64,000 nt of DNA from Bifidobacteriaceae bacterium (GCA_022651005.1 JALCQD010000001.1:186001-250000), one strand, 5' to 3'; counted from the stretch's first letter, positions 29,912 to 43,310 are shown. Notes: a model not told the origin generated them from the letters alone. Translations and numbers: made by a program.

Positions 29912-30535
29912 ATGGTTGATTACGATTCGGCTGCTCACGCCGTTCAAGACGAAAATGCCGATCCTGCGTTTCTCGCACGTATCGCTTACGAAAATCCCGA
30001 GTTCGGGCCAAACGTGGCGGCACATCCCCATGCGTATCCTGGTCTTCTCGCGTGGCTCTCGCAATTCGGCACGCGCGAAACGCAACGCATCGTGCAACAG
30101 CGCGAACAAGATCTTCCTGCCTCTGCACGCGGCGCGTCGCACTCACTCTTGCAATCTGACGTACAACCCTTTGCGCAACCATCCGCACACGCCCCTGCAC
30201 AAACTCCCCTACAGCCAGCCGCGCAGCCAGACGCCCAATCCGTGGTGGCCGCGCACTCGTCCTCTGTTATTCCGCAGTCACAAATCTCACAGCCACAAAT
30301 CTCACAGCCAAGGTCTCTTCAACAGCCTCAGGCGTCACAACCGGCTCACGGTTTTACGCCTGCGCAGGCGCTGGATCCCAACACCGATCCCATGACGCAG
30401 CATAATATTGCCGAATACGCTCCCGAACTGCGCGTCTATTTAGCGCAAAATCCGAATATTTATCCCGAACTGCTGACGTGGCTGGGAAGTCTGGGAAATG
30501 CAGGCATCGACGCCGCCATAGCCGCCAGACCGTAG
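29912..30535 (+). CDS. Variant leucine-rich repeat protein (two LRV_2-like domains)
   Basis: Two similar modules flank a Gln/Pro/Ala/Ser-rich linker. The first (residues about 10-58) is DENADPAFLARIAYENPEF then HPHAYPGLLAWLSQFG; the second (about 160-207) is NTDPMTQHNIAEYAPEL then NPNIYPELLTWLGSLG. The N-x-x-x-Y-P-x-L-L-x-W-L core matches the variant leucine-rich repeat domain found in bifidobacteria and other actinobacteria, often beside FHA or kinase genes. The linker has direct repeats SQPQIS. ATG 29912 has GAGGA upstream. Function unknown; a scaffold role is a guess from context. Confidence 0.75.
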   Translation: MVDYDSAAHAVQDENADPAFLARIAYENPEFGPNVAAHPHAYPGLLAWLSQFGTRETQRIVQQREQDLPASARGASHSLLQSDVQPFAQPSAHAPAQTPLQPAAQPDAQSVVAAHSSSVIPQSQISQPQISQPRSLQQPQASQPAHGFTPAQALDPNTDPMTQHNIAEYAPELRVYLAQNPNIYPELLTWLGSLGNAGIDAAIAARP

Positions 30536-30550
30536 GAGAAACTGCAAGAA

Positions 30551-30580
30551 TAAGCCCTCTCCACTCGCCTGAGAGGCTTT
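30551..30580. terminator. Bidirectional terminator between the LRV and FHA genes
   Basis: TAAGCCCTCTC (from 30551) pairs with GAGAGGCTTT (30571-30580) with one bulged C. The genes on both sides converge here. Confidence 0.65.
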
Positions 30581-30584
30581 ATGT

Positions 30585-31223
30585 TCAGACGCTGGGTGCA
30601 GAAGAATTCTCAGTGACGGAGCTCTCTGACGTGGCATCCGACTCGCCCGGATCAACTGCGTAGAATTCGTCGCCGATGCGCAGAGTCACGCCGATGGCTA
30701 GCGGCACCTCGGCATCTGGCCCCACCGTGACTTCATTGCCACGGTCAATAACGTACGTTCCGTTCAGCGATCCAAGATCGCGTAGCGTCATGGAACCGTC
30801 AGAAGCCACACTCACCACTGCATGATTGCGCGATACCGTTCGCGTTGAGTCGGTGAGCACAGCGACCTTCATCCCAGCAGGGACGTTTTTTGAGGGTTTG
30901 CGACCAAGCAGCGTCGTCGCAGAGATGGGTATTTCCTGTCCATTGGCCGTATTGCGCAGGATGCCTACAGGATGGCGGTGGATTGGCGCGTCCTCCGAGA
31001 TGACCGTCCGATCAGTATCCGTGTCCGTATTCCTCACGGGCGCAGAAGCCTCAGACCGTACTACAGGTGCACCGATGAGCGATGACTCATGTGACAAACT
31101 CTGCGAGGAGGAGCTCCCGGTTGATACTTCTGGCATGACGATTCCCTCTCGCCTGCACCACTCGGCGTCTTCGGGATACCATCCGAGCTCGGGTGGCGGT
31201 GGAAACGCGGTCATGTTCGTCAT
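30585..31223 (-). CDS. FHA-domain protein
   Basis: FHA domains bind phosphothreonine peptides. The domain occupies about residues 85-195, with the key residues in LLGRKPSK, TVSRNHAVV and LGSLNGTYV. The N-terminus (PPPPELGWYPEDAEWCRREG) is a short motif seen in actinobacterial FHA or membrane proteins, followed by a Ser/Thr-rich linker that contains possible phosphorylation sites. It is convergent with the kinase/phosphatase operon and is a natural reader of that system. Start is uncertain between the ATG at 31223 and one three codons later at 31214, which has better spacing from GGAAG. Confidence 0.9.
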   Translation of the reverse strand: MTNMTAFPPPPELGWYPEDAEWCRREGIVMPEVSTGSSSSQSLSHESSLIGAPVVRSEASAPVRNTDTDTDRTVISEDAPIHRHPVGILRNTANGQEIPISATTLLGRKPSKNVPAGMKVAVLTDSTRTVSRNHAVVSVASDGSMTLRDLGSLNGTYVIDRGNEVTVGPDAEVPLAIGVTLRIGDEFYAVDPGESDATSESSVTENSSAPSV

Positions 31224-31305
31224 GCTTCCAGTGTAGCTGCGCTCATTTCACAAGCCTCAGATTTCACAGACCTCAGAAGCGAAGAAAATAACGGCGCACG
31301 TATGC

Positions 31306-31344
31306 AAAGGGCACCGGAGGACTCTCGTCACTCCGGTGCCCTTT
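31306..31344 (-). terminator. Terminator hairpin after the luciferase-like gene
   Basis: A perfect 14-bp stem, AAAGGGCACCGGAG (31306-31319) with CTCCGGTGCCCTTT (31331-31344), loop of eleven. It lies about 40 bases after the stop of the minus-strand gene at 31385. Confidence 0.85.
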
Positions 31345-31384
31345 ATTACCACTGCACTTTTGGTACCGCTCTCACTCCCGCTCT

Positions 31385-32689
31385 TTACAGACGCGGCAAA
31401 GTGATATCAATGTTCTCGTCGGTATCTTCGTACGGGCTTGTGCCGGTCACGTTGTCGCCGCGGTTGGCGTTCGGACGCGGCTGGCGCGGTTCGGCATCGC
31501 CATACTTCGCCTTGACCATGTCTGCGTGCGTTGGAGTGCGAACGGCCTGCGGATCGCGCACGGACTTGAGTTCCTTGCGCAGAACAGGCAGAACGTCGGA
31601 GCCAAGAATGTCGAGCTGCTCGAGAACCTGTTCTCCGGAAAGGCCACCGTGGTCGATGAGGAAGCCTTGACGCGCGTAATCGCCGTAAATCTCGTGCTGC
31701 GCCATGATGCGATCAACAATCTGCTGCGGCGAACCAATCAGCAGCGGCGTTTGATCCATCATCGTCTCCATGGAAGGTCCTCCCATGTACAGCGGTGAAT
31801 TGTCGAAGTACGGGCGATACTCGCGAATGGCATCCTGCGAGTTCTTCTTCACATACACCTGAGCCGACAGTCCCACGACTGCCTGCTGGCGCGTGCCATG
31901 ACCCCAGTATTCGAAGCGTTGACGGAACAGCTCAACGAGCCTGCGGAAATGGTCCACCGGCCAGAACATGCCGTTTGCGTAGAAACCGTTGCCGTAGAAC
32001 GCTGCCTGCTCAGCGATTTCGGGGGTGCGGATGGAACCGTGCCAGATGAAGGGCGGAACGTCGTCCAGCGGACGTGGAATTGAGGTGAAGCCCTCGAGCG
32101 GGGTGCGGAATTGACCCTTCCAGTTGACGACGTCCTCGTGCCACAGGCGGTGCAAGAGGTTGTAGTTTTCGAGTGCCAGCGCGAGGCCCTGACGAATGTC
32201 CTTGCCGAACCAGGGGTACACGGGCGCGGTATTGCCGCGGCCCAGCATGAGGTCGAGGCGGCCGTCGGCGATGTGTTCCAGAACGGAATACTCTTCGGCA
32301 AGACGCACCGGATCGTTGGTTGTGGTCAGTGTGGTGGAGGTTGACACCGTCAACGTCTTGGTCTGCGCGGCGACGGCTGCGAGGAACGTTGTGGGTGAGC
32401 TCGACCAGAAGGGAGGATTGTGATGCTCGCCGATGGCGAAGACGTCGAAGCCCACTTCTTCAGCATGAACGGCCTCTGCCAATTCAGCCTTGAGGCGCTC
32501 CCCCTCGGAAGGTGTGACTTTGGTGACGGGGTTGCGGGTGACGTCCGACACGCTCATCACCATGAAATCCATGTCACCAGGAACGGCTACTACACGTGAT
32601 GCCTTGTTGTGCTCGATGATCTTTTGGACCGCTTCGTCATCCGAATCTTGTCCGGAAGACTGTGACGCATCCTGACGTGGTTCACTCAT
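31385..32689 (-). CDS. FMN-dependent luciferase-like monooxygenase (CE1758-type)
   Basis: A TIM-barrel flavin monooxygenase of 434 residues. GEHHNPPFWSSSPTTFLAAVAA, TTNDPVRLAEEY, DGRLDLMLGRGNT, YPWFGKDIRQG and PPFIWHGSIRTPEIAEQAA match the CE1758 family of Corynebacterium and bifidobacteria. Substrate unknown. The start is the ATG at 32687-32689 (MSEPRQDAS) with GAGGAG upstream; the first 30 residues are acidic. Members are often paired with an FMN reductase (CE1759 type); none is adjacent here. Confidence 0.88.
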   Translation of the reverse strand: MSEPRQDASQSSGQDSDDEAVQKIIEHNKASRVVAVPGDMDFMVMSVSDVTRNPVTKVTPSEGERLKAELAEAVHAEEVGFDVFAIGEHHNPPFWSSSPTTFLAAVAAQTKTLTVSTSTTLTTTNDPVRLAEEYSVLEHIADGRLDLMLGRGNTAPVYPWFGKDIRQGLALALENYNLLHRLWHEDVVNWKGQFRTPLEGFTSIPRPLDDVPPFIWHGSIRTPEIAEQAAFYGNGFYANGMFWPVDHFRRLVELFRQRFEYWGHGTRQQAVVGLSAQVYVKKNSQDAIREYRPYFDNSPLYMGGPSMETMMDQTPLLIGSPQQIVDRIMAQHEIYGDYARQGFLIDHGGLSGEQVLEQLDILGSDVLPVLRKELKSVRDPQAVRTPTHADMVKAKYGDAEPRQPRPNANRGDNVTGTSPYEDTDENIDITLPRL

Positions 32690-32880
32690 GAACTTCTCCT
32701 CATCTTCGTAGGTGTCACAGCACACAACAAGAAGCTCATCTTGCCTCCGTGCTGCTGGAGCGAGAGACCTCCCCCGCACCTTTGCTTCCTTCAAGATTAC
32801 ATTTAACGAAGTTATTCCCGTGAAGCAGCGTCCGCCGACGGCGTGTCGGCAATCTCTTCACATGAGTACGTACAAATACG
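32690..32880. other. Intergenic region upstream of the monooxygenase gene
   Basis: This is the promoter side of the luciferase-like gene and the downstream side of rpoC. I see no gene and no recognised operator here. Confidence 0.4.
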
Positions 32881-32920
32881 AGAGGATCCCGCATCCTGAC
32901 AATGTCAGAAGCGGGATCCT
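32881..32920 (-). terminator. Hairpin after rpoC
   Basis: GAGGATCCCG (32881-32890) pairs with CGGGATCCTC (32911-32920); an inner CTGACA/TGTCAG stem extends it. It lies 38 bases after the rpoC stop. There is no long U-tract, but position and strength support a terminator. Confidence 0.75.
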
Positions 32921-32958
32921 CTCGCAGTACGGCAGGTTTATGCTGCCATCCTCAGTGC

Positions 32959-37059
<4,101 letters not shown>

Positions 37060-37113
37060 TGTTGTTTTCCTTGCTTTTAAGTAAGTCTTCTTGTTCTTCG
37101 GCTACGCGCGGAC

Positions 37114-40100
37114 TCAGTAGGTTACTTCGTCTGCGGGGAGGGATGCGCCTGCATCCGGGCGAGCTCCAATGTTGAAGCCGAGATCGTCGGAGGAGGACTC
37201 GGGGTCATCCTCGTCGTTGTTCATGTCGATGGCGACGCCGTCGGCATTGAGGACTTCGACGTTGAGCGAGAGCGACTGCATTTCCTTGAGCAGCACCTTG
37301 AAGGACTCCGGAATACCTGCCGCTGGCAGGTTGTCACCCTTCACGATGGCACCGTAGGCACGCACGCGGCCGTCCACGTCATCGGACTTGATCGTCATCA
37401 TCTCGTGCAGCGTGTACGCGGCACCGTAAGCCTCCAGAGCCCAGACCTCCATCTCGCCGAAACGCTGACCGCCGAACTGAGCCTTACCGCCCAGGGGCTG
37501 CTGCGTAATCATCGAGTATGGGCCAGTGGAACGAGCGTGAATCTTGTCGTCCACGAGGTGGTGGAGCTTCAGCATGTACATCACGCCCACCGAAATCGGC
37601 TTGGGGAACGGTTCGCCGGTGCGGCCGTCGAACAGCTGAGCCTTGCCATGGTGACCGACAAGGTTGTTGCCGTCACGGTTCGGCAGCGTGGTGTTGAGCA
37701 GACCGTTGAGCGCGTCCTGGCGAACACCGTCGAACACCGGCGTTGCCACTGGCGTGTTAGGTTCGGCCTTCTCTGCGCCTGCAGGAATGTGCTTCTTCCA
37801 CTCGGCCTCGAGATCGGGATCGATGCTGATGTCCCAACCGGACTTTGCAATCCAGCCGAGGTGCAGCTCGAGCACCTGTCCGAGATTCATTCGGCTCGGC
37901 ACGCCCAGAGGGTTGAGCATGATGTCAACCGGGGTTCCGTCAGCGAGGAACGGCATGTCCTCTTCGGGAAGAATGCGGGAGATGCAGCCCTTGTTGCCGT
38001 GACGGCCCGAGAGCTTGTCGCCCACTGTGATCTTCCTGTGCTGAGCGATGTAGACGCGAATCATGCGGTCAACGCCGGTAGGCAGCTCGTCGCCGTCTTC
38101 ATCGGCATCTTCCTTGGTGACTTCGCGAATGGAGATGACCGTTCCGGTCTCGCCGTGAGGCACTCGCAGGGAGGTGTCACGCACTTCGCGGGACTTCTCG
38201 CCGAAGATGGCACGCAGAAGGCGCTCTTCCGGAGTGAGTTCCGTCTCGCCCTTCGGGGTGACCTTACCGACGAGGATGTCGCCAGCCTCAACCTCGGCGC
38301 CCACGCGGATGATGCCGCGCTCGTCGAGATTTGCCACTGCTTCTTCGGAGACGTTCGGCAGGTCGCGAGTGATTTCCTCGGCGCCCAGCTTGGTCTCGCG
38401 CGCATCGATTTCGTATTCCTCGATGTGGATGGAGCTCAGGGTGTCATCCTGCACCAGACGCTGCGAGATGATGATGGCGTCCTCGTAGTTGTAGCCATTC
38501 CAAGGCATGAAGGCCACGACGAGGTTCTTACCCAGAGCCATTTCGCCCTGCTCGGTTGCGGGACCGTCGGCGAGGACGGAACCCTTTTCAACGCGGTCAC
38601 CGTCATTGACGATCGGAACCTGGTTGTAGCAGGTGGTCTGGTTGGAACGCTGGAACTTGGCCAGCTTGTAGCTGGACTGAGTGCCATCGTCGTTCATCAC
38701 GCGAATCATGTCGGCGCTCACGTAGATAACAACGCCCGGCTTGTTGGCCAGAACGACGTCACCGGAGTCAACAGCTGCGCGCCACTCGGAGCCGGTTCCC
38801 ACCAGAGGAGCTTCCGACTTGATGAGCGGGACAGCCTGACGCTGCATGTTCGCGCCCATGAGTGCACGGTGGCCCTCGTCATGCTCCAGGAACGGAATGA
38901 GCGAGGAACCGACGGACACCATCTGACGCGGGGAGACGTCCATGTAGTCGACCTGATCGACCGGGACATCGTCCGCCTCTTCGATGCCGTCTCGCACCAG
39001 CGCGGTGTCTTCGACGAAGCGACCGTCGGAGTCGAGCTCCTGATTCGCCTGGGCGATGACATGGTTTGCCTCTTCGTCAGCCGTCATGTAGACGACGTCG
39101 TCGGTAACCTGACGATCGACGACCTTGCGATACGGCGTCTCGATGAAGCCGAAGGGGTTGACGCGGCCGAAGGTTGCTAGAGAACCGATGAGGCCGATGT
39201 TCGGTCCCTCAGGAGATTCGATGGGGCACATGCGGCCGTAATGGGACGGGTGCACGTCGCGGACTTCCATGGACGCACGGTCACGGCTCAGGCCGCCGGG
39301 GCCCAGAGCGGAGAGACGGCGCTTGTTGGTGATGCCTGCGAGCGGGTTGTTCTGATCCATGAACTGCGAGAGCTGGGACGTTCCGAAGAACTCCTTGATG
39401 GTGGCAGCAACAGGGCGAATGTTGAGCAGGGACTGAGGCGTGATGGCCTCGGCGTCCTGCGTGGTCATACGCTCGCGCACCACGCGCTCCATGCGGGACA
39501 GACCCGTACGCAGCTGGTTCTGGATGAGCTCGCCTACCTGGCGGATACGACGGTTTGCGAAGTGATCGATATCGTCCACGTCAACGATGAGGTCGACGTC
39601 TTCGCCGTTGCGCTTGCCGTGGAACTTCTCGGCGCCCTCGTGCAGAGACACGAGATACTGAATCGTGGCGACGATGTCTTCCTTGGTGAGGGAACGGTTT
39701 TGCGGATCGATTTCGAGACCGAGCTTGCGATCGATCTTGTAGCGACCGACGCGAGCGAGGTCGTAGCGCTTGTTGTTGAAGTAGAAGCTCTGCAGCAGGT
39801 TGCGGCCGGCCTCGGGCGTAGGAGTATCGCCGGGGCGAATCTTACGGTAGAGATCGGTGAGTGCTGCGTCCTCAGACTCGGCAGCCTCCTTGTCAATGAG
39901 ATCGAGCACGAGCGGGAAGTCCTTGAAAGCCTCACGGATTTCGGGAAGTCCCATGCCGATGGCCTGCAGGAAGACGATGGCGGACTGCTTGCGCTTGCGG
40001 TCGATGCGCACGCCGAGAACGTCACGCTTATCAATCTCGAACTCGAGCCATGCGCCACGAGACGGAATGATGCGGCCGCCGAAAACTTCCTTGTCGGAAG

Positions 40101-40665
40101 TGCGGTCGGTGTTGCGCTCGAAATACACACCAGGAGAACGCACGAGCTGCGAGACGATGACGCGCTCGGTTCCTCCGATGATGAAGGTTCCGTGCGGAGT
40201 CTGCAGCGGGAAGTCACCCATGAACACGGTCTGCGACTTGATTTCGCCAGTGTCCATGTTGGTGAACTCTGCGTTCACATAAAGAGGTGCGGAGTAGGTG
40301 TAATCCTTTTCCTTGCACTCCTGAACCGTGTGACGCGGTTCCTCGAAGTACGGATCGGAGAAGGTGAGCTCCATGGTGTCGGCGAAGTTCTTAATCGGGG
40401 AAATCTCCTCGAAAACTTCCGCCAGACCCGAGGTGTGCGGCGTGGTAACGGTGCCGTCTTCCTCGTCACGAGCGACGTGTTCCTTCCAGCGATCGTTGCC
40501 GATCAACCAGTCGAAGGAATCCGTCTGAACGCCCAGCAAATCTGGGACCTCGATGGGCTCACGGATTGAAGCGAAGTTGACGCGCTTCGGCGCCTTGTGC
40601 AACTTGATATCATCTTCGTTTGCACGAGCGAAGGTCTTTGTTGTGCTCTTTGCAGATGCAGCCAA
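37114..40665 (-). CDS. rpoB: RNA polymerase beta subunit
   Basis: Forms the active-site cleft with RpoC and is the target of rifamycins. The rifampicin region reads [19 protein letters not shown] then [14 protein letters not shown]. The position equivalent to E. coli His526 is Asn (codon at 39325-39327); other key positions (Ser/Gln513, Asp516, Ser531) look sensitive-type. I chose the TTG at 40663-40665, with AAGGA about eleven bases upstream, giving 1183 residues starting at [12 protein letters not shown]; another TTG at 40716 would add 17. No ATG fits, so the start is only moderately sure. Confidence 0.96.
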   Translation of the reverse strand: MAASAKSTTKTFARANEDDIKLHKAPKRVNFASIREPIEVPDLLGVQTDSFDWLIGNDRWKEHVARDEEDGTVTTPHTSGLAEVFEEISPIKNFADTMELTFSDPYFEEPRHTVQECKEKDYTYSAPLYVNAEFTNMDTGEIKSQTVFMGDFPLQTPHGTFIIGGTERVIVSQLVRSPGVYFERNTDRTSDKEVFGGRIIPSRGAWLEFEIDKRDVLGVRIDRKRKQSAIVFLQAIGMGLPEIREAFKDFPLVLDLIDKEAAESEDAALTDLYRKIRPGDTPTPEAGRNLLQSFYFNNKRYDLARVGRYKIDRKLGLEIDPQNRSLTKEDIVATIQYLVSLHEGAEKFHGKRNGEDVDLIVDVDDIDHFANRRIRQVGELIQNQLRTGLSRMERVVRERMTTQDAEAITPQSLLNIRPVAATIKEFFGTSQLSQFMDQNNPLAGITNKRRLSALGPGGLSRDRASMEVRDVHPSHYGRMCPIESPEGPNIGLIGSLATFGRVNPFGFIETPYRKVVDRQVTDDVVYMTADEEANHVIAQANQELDSDGRFVEDTALVRDGIEEADDVPVDQVDYMDVSPRQMVSVGSSLIPFLEHDEGHRALMGANMQRQAVPLIKSEAPLVGTGSEWRAAVDSGDVVLANKPGVVIYVSADMIRVMNDDGTQSSYKLAKFQRSNQTTCYNQVPIVNDGDRVEKGSVLADGPATEQGEMALGKNLVVAFMPWNGYNYEDAIIISQRLVQDDTLSSIHIEEYEIDARETKLGAEEITRDLPNVSEEAVANLDERGIIRVGAEVEAGDILVGKVTPKGETELTPEERLLRAIFGEKSREVRDTSLRVPHGETGTVISIREVTKEDADEDGDELPTGVDRMIRVYIAQHRKITVGDKLSGRHGNKGCISRILPEEDMPFLADGTPVDIMLNPLGVPSRMNLGQVLELHLGWIAKSGWDISIDPDLEAEWKKHIPAGAEKAEPNTPVATPVFDGVRQDALNGLLNTTLPNRDGNNLVGHHGKAQLFDGRTGEPFPKPISVGVMYMLKLHHLVDDKIHARSTGPYSMITQQPLGGKAQFGGQRFGEMEVWALEAYGAAYTLHEMMTIKSDDVDGRVRAYGAIVKGDNLPAAGIPESFKVLLKEMQSLSLNVEVLNADGVAIDMNNDEDDPESSSDDLGFNIGARPDAGASLPADEVTY

Positions 40666-40716
40666 GGTCTTATTCGTCCTTACCCTGTTGTCACTAACTG
40701 TGTCGTTTAATAGCAA

Positions 40717-40941
40717 AGTGCCGGAACAGGACCGCTATATTTCCCGTTTTTCATTGCGGATGGCCGCTATATGCCACTCCACAGGCACCTCTTACTCGAC
40801 GCATGCCCGCAATATGACATACCCACAAGCAAATTGTTAGCTTATCACACGCTACAAAATTTCACAACTATACTTCATTCCCGGTGTCGCTGCCACACAA
40901 TGCGCTCACTCAGGGAACCGCACCTCTCAGGCTCGCAATTA
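40717..40941. promoter_or_regulatory. rpoB promoter region
   Basis: On the minus strand TTGTGA is followed after 17 bases by TAAGCT, a plausible -35/-10 pair. The -10 region, forward TTAGCTTATCACACG at 40837-40851, is identical at 14 of 15 bases to a site before rpsL. No gene is seen in the gap. Confidence 0.55.
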
Positions 40942-41316
40942 TCAGATCTTCTGCTGCACGTCCTCGATGGTGACGACGAGCATGCGCGTCAGCCACGGGA
41001 AACTCGCCTTCTTCGCGTCGAAATCAGGGCCCTCCTCCACGAAATGCCCCGTTCCATGCACGTGGAATCCGGCGCCGGACCCTACTGTTCCCATGACCTC
41101 TTTCGACCCGAAGGTCAACGTCACGTGATTGTCGGTGGGGAAATCTCCCTCGATGCTGTGCATGCCGGCGGCCGGGATGAACAATTGATTGTCCTTCAAT
41201 GACACGTATGACATCCATGTGTTCACTACGTGTGCCGGGTGTGCGTTGACCGTGATAATAGTCACTGGCCCTTCGTGCTTAAGCACTTCCAAAAAAGTTT
41301 CATCCAGCTGGACCAT
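40942..41316 (-). CDS. FMN-binding split-barrel protein (Desulfovibrio FMN-bp-like)
   Basis: The 124-residue protein resembles the small Desulfovibrio vulgaris FMN-binding protein. Shared features are ETFLEVLKHEGPVTI, VNTWMSYVSL, PAAGMHSIEGDF, VTLTFGSKEVMG, GSGAGFHVHG and a final W-x-x-x-x-LVVTI. It probably binds FMN non-covalently as a homodimer in the cytoplasm. ATG 41314-41316 has AGGAGG at good spacing. It is the third gene of a PAS-ApbE-FMN-bp operon, 29 bases after apbE, so it is a candidate redox partner of the flavinylated PAS protein. A general pyridoxamine-phosphate-oxidase-like label would also be correct. Confidence 0.85.
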   Translation of the reverse strand: MVQLDETFLEVLKHEGPVTIITVNAHPAHVVNTWMSYVSLKDNQLFIPAAGMHSIEGDFPTDNHVTLTFGSKEVMGTVGSGAGFHVHGTGHFVEEGPDFDAKKASFPWLTRMLVVTIEDVQQKI

Positions 41317-41345
41317 GACGGCCTCCTCTTGATTGTTTCTTATTT

Positions 41346-42284
41346 CTATGGTTTCAGAAGAGTGATGCCATCGGACACCACTCTCCCATCGGCGTATACG
41401 AATACAGCGCCGAACACTGCGGGAGCATGCGTCCATCCATCGATAGGACCACCCGCAAAGAATAGGCGCTTGGCCTCAATTTCACCGGCGATGGAATCAC
41501 GCGTGAAAACGGTGACGCCTGCGAGGTCTGTGTCTAGAGGCCTGCCCGTCCTCGGATCGAGGAGGTGATGGTATTTATGACCGTCGATTTCAAGATAACG
41601 TTCATAGATGCCGCTCGTAACAGCGGAGCACGACGGCAGAACGGCCATACCGAGATCCGTGTGACGAGAGCGCACGGGATCCTGCACGCCGATGACCCAG
41701 CGCGCATCGTCTCGTCTCGGCGACTCCCCCACAAACAGCAGGTTTCCACCGAGGTCGACTATCCCCGCAGCCACGCCATACGCCGTCCACATGTCACGAA
41801 TGCGATCGGCAATATAGCCTTTTGCAATGCCGCCAAGGTCCAACTCCATGCCGGGCTTGGTCAGCTTGACCGCGTGAGTAGCTGCGTCGAGGTCCACAGC
41901 CTCCGGCGATATCTCACCCATGCGAGCGGCAATTTCATCGTCGTGTGGCACCCGTGCGCCTGTGAAGCCGATTTTCCACAGCTTCACAAGCGGCCCTATC
42001 AGCGCGTCATATCCGAAGTTGCCGCGGCTTGCAGCGACGGCAGCCGAGATGAGCTCATACGTCGAGGTCGACACCACAACGGAGCTCTTCCCCGCCGCAT
42101 CATTGACCGCCATGACTTCAGATACCGGCCGGTTGACGGTGAGGCGATCCTCATAGTCAGCGATGAGCGCGAAGGCAGCATTGAGCGCACGATCGTCCTG
42201 TTCACCAAAAACCGTCAGTGTGATGGTGGTTCCCAGACCGTGCCGCTGCGCGCTGCGTTTCATCGCGCTGATAGTGGATGCCAT
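41346..42284 (-). CDS. FAD:protein FMN transferase (ApbE family)
   Basis: ApbE enzymes split FAD and attach FMN through a phosphoester to the last Thr/Ser of a D-x-x-[ST]-G-A-[ST] motif. Visible signatures: DLGGIAKGYIAD (residues 149-160) for flavin binding, SGIYERY (224-230), and YHHLLDPRTGRPLDTD (238-253) near the metal site. The 312-residue protein has no signal peptide or lipobox, so it should act in the cytoplasm. The ATG lies six bases after the stop of the upstream PAS gene with no ribosome binding site of its own, implying translational coupling. That upstream gene encodes four copies of a perfect target motif, the obvious substrate. Confidence 0.93.
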   Translation of the reverse strand: MASTISAMKRSAQRHGLGTTITLTVFGEQDDRALNAAFALIADYEDRLTVNRPVSEVMAVNDAAGKSSVVVSTSTYELISAAVAASRGNFGYDALIGPLVKLWKIGFTGARVPHDDEIAARMGEISPEAVDLDAATHAVKLTKPGMELDLGGIAKGYIADRIRDMWTAYGVAAGIVDLGGNLLFVGESPRRDDARWVIGVQDPVRSRHTDLGMAVLPSCSAVTSGIYERYLEIDGHKYHHLLDPRTGRPLDTDLAGVTVFTRDSIAGEIEAKRLFFAGGPIDGWTHAPAVFGAVFVYADGRVVSDGITLLKP

Positions 42285-42290
42285 TGCGAG

Positions 42291-43241
42291 TCACATACCC
42301 GTCGCAGACGCGCCAGACGTGGCATCAGGAGTGTCTGCTTCCTCTGCCGGTGCCGGCGACTGCGATTCTACTGGTACTGTGGGCGCACTCTGTGCAGGTT
42401 CAGTTGAAGGAGTTACTGAAGGAGTTTCGGAGGCGCCACTCGTGGCATCCGGCAGGGGGCTTGTGGGAGCAGCAAACGGCGACTCAGACTGAACGGTCGG
42501 CTGTGTTTCCACAGGTGGAGCTGACGGAGCAACGGGAGCGAACGGCGACGAAGCGACAGGCGTCACGGTCGACGTTGCAGCGGACGTTTCCTGGGCCGAG
42601 GGATAGTCAGTATCCGATGCACCACTCGTAGCGTCAGGGGCAAAGGGTTCTGGCTGTTCTGCAGCCGGTGCACCGAAGTTCGTTGTTGCGTCGGCAACAG
42701 GAGCGCTGTCAGCGGGCCCTGAAGTCTGCGACGCTCCGGAGGTCGCATCGACTGTTCCGGAAGCCGAAGGAGCCGCTGGGGCAGCAGACGCATTCGGAGT
42801 GTTCTCGCTCCAAGCGCCCTTCTCATAGAATCCGAGAATGTCTTCAACGCTTCCCGTGAACTCTATGGTGCCCAGGTAGGTGCCGTCCACGTCACGCAAC
42901 GCATAGTACTGGATGAGGCAACGGTGACCGTTCATGAACAGCGGCACGCGCACGACGTCCTTCGTGCCGTCTTTGAAAGCGTTGATGATGCCCATCACAT
43001 GCGGCAAAACACGTGCGGGATGGCACTGCTGCACCGTCTCCCCCACCTGGTCTACCGAGCGCTTATGCTCACGATTCGGCTTGTTGGAAAACCACGCAAA
43101 GTGATCCGTGCGGTCAATCAAGTCGAGCTCAAACGGAATGGTTGTAAAAATCTGCTGAACTTCCGTGAGGGTCAAACGGCCTGTAGGAAAGTTGATATAT
43201 ACATCCGTATTGTCTACATACGGCTTTTGTGCTGTCGTCAT
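42291..43241 (-). CDS. PAS protein with four C-terminal flavinylation motifs
   Basis: Residues about 17-137 form a PAS-like domain of the DUF438/PAS_10 type: FPTGRLTLTEVQQIF, IPFELDLIDRTDHFAWFS, the conserved Q-x-C-H-P (QQCHPARVL) and YYALRDVDGTYLGTIEFTG. Residues 150-316 are low-complexity Ala/Pro/Ser/Thr and contain exactly four DATSGAS motifs at 165-171, 203-209, 265-271 and 306-312, the last six residues from the end at most. Each fits the ApbE target consensus, so up to four covalent FMN groups are predicted. No signal peptide or membrane segment is present. AAGGAG lies seven bases before the ATG. It heads an operon with apbE and an FMN-binding protein and is divergent from an AraC gene. 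The PAS ligand is unknown. Confidence 0.88.
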   Translation of the reverse strand: MTTAQKPYVDNTDVYINFPTGRLTLTEVQQIFTTIPFELDLIDRTDHFAWFSNKPNREHKRSVDQVGETVQQCHPARVLPHVMGIINAFKDGTKDVVRVPLFMNGHRCLIQYYALRDVDGTYLGTIEFTGSVEDILGFYEKGAWSENTPNASAAPAAPSASGTVDATSGASQTSGPADSAPVADATTNFGAPAAEQPEPFAPDATSGASDTDYPSAQETSAATSTVTPVASSPFAPVAPSAPPVETQPTVQSESPFAAPTSPLPDATSGASETPSVTPSTEPAQSAPTVPVESQSPAPAEEADTPDATSGASATGM

Positions 43242-43310
43242 AGCAACACTCCTTAGTGATTCATCTCATAAAGACTTTAGTTGAATGAAGCCAAATGTTA
43301 GGGTTCTTAT
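43242..43310. promoter_or_regulatory. Divergent promoter between the AraC gene and the flavin operon
   Basis: Only 69 bases separate the two starts. On the plus strand TTTAGT (about 43276) is followed after 17 bases by TAGGGT, six bases before the AraC ATG, with no ribosome binding site: a likely leaderless promoter. Two TTAGT-containing half-sites about 24 bases apart could bind the regulator. Overlapping promoters would let it control both genes. Confidence 0.5.
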
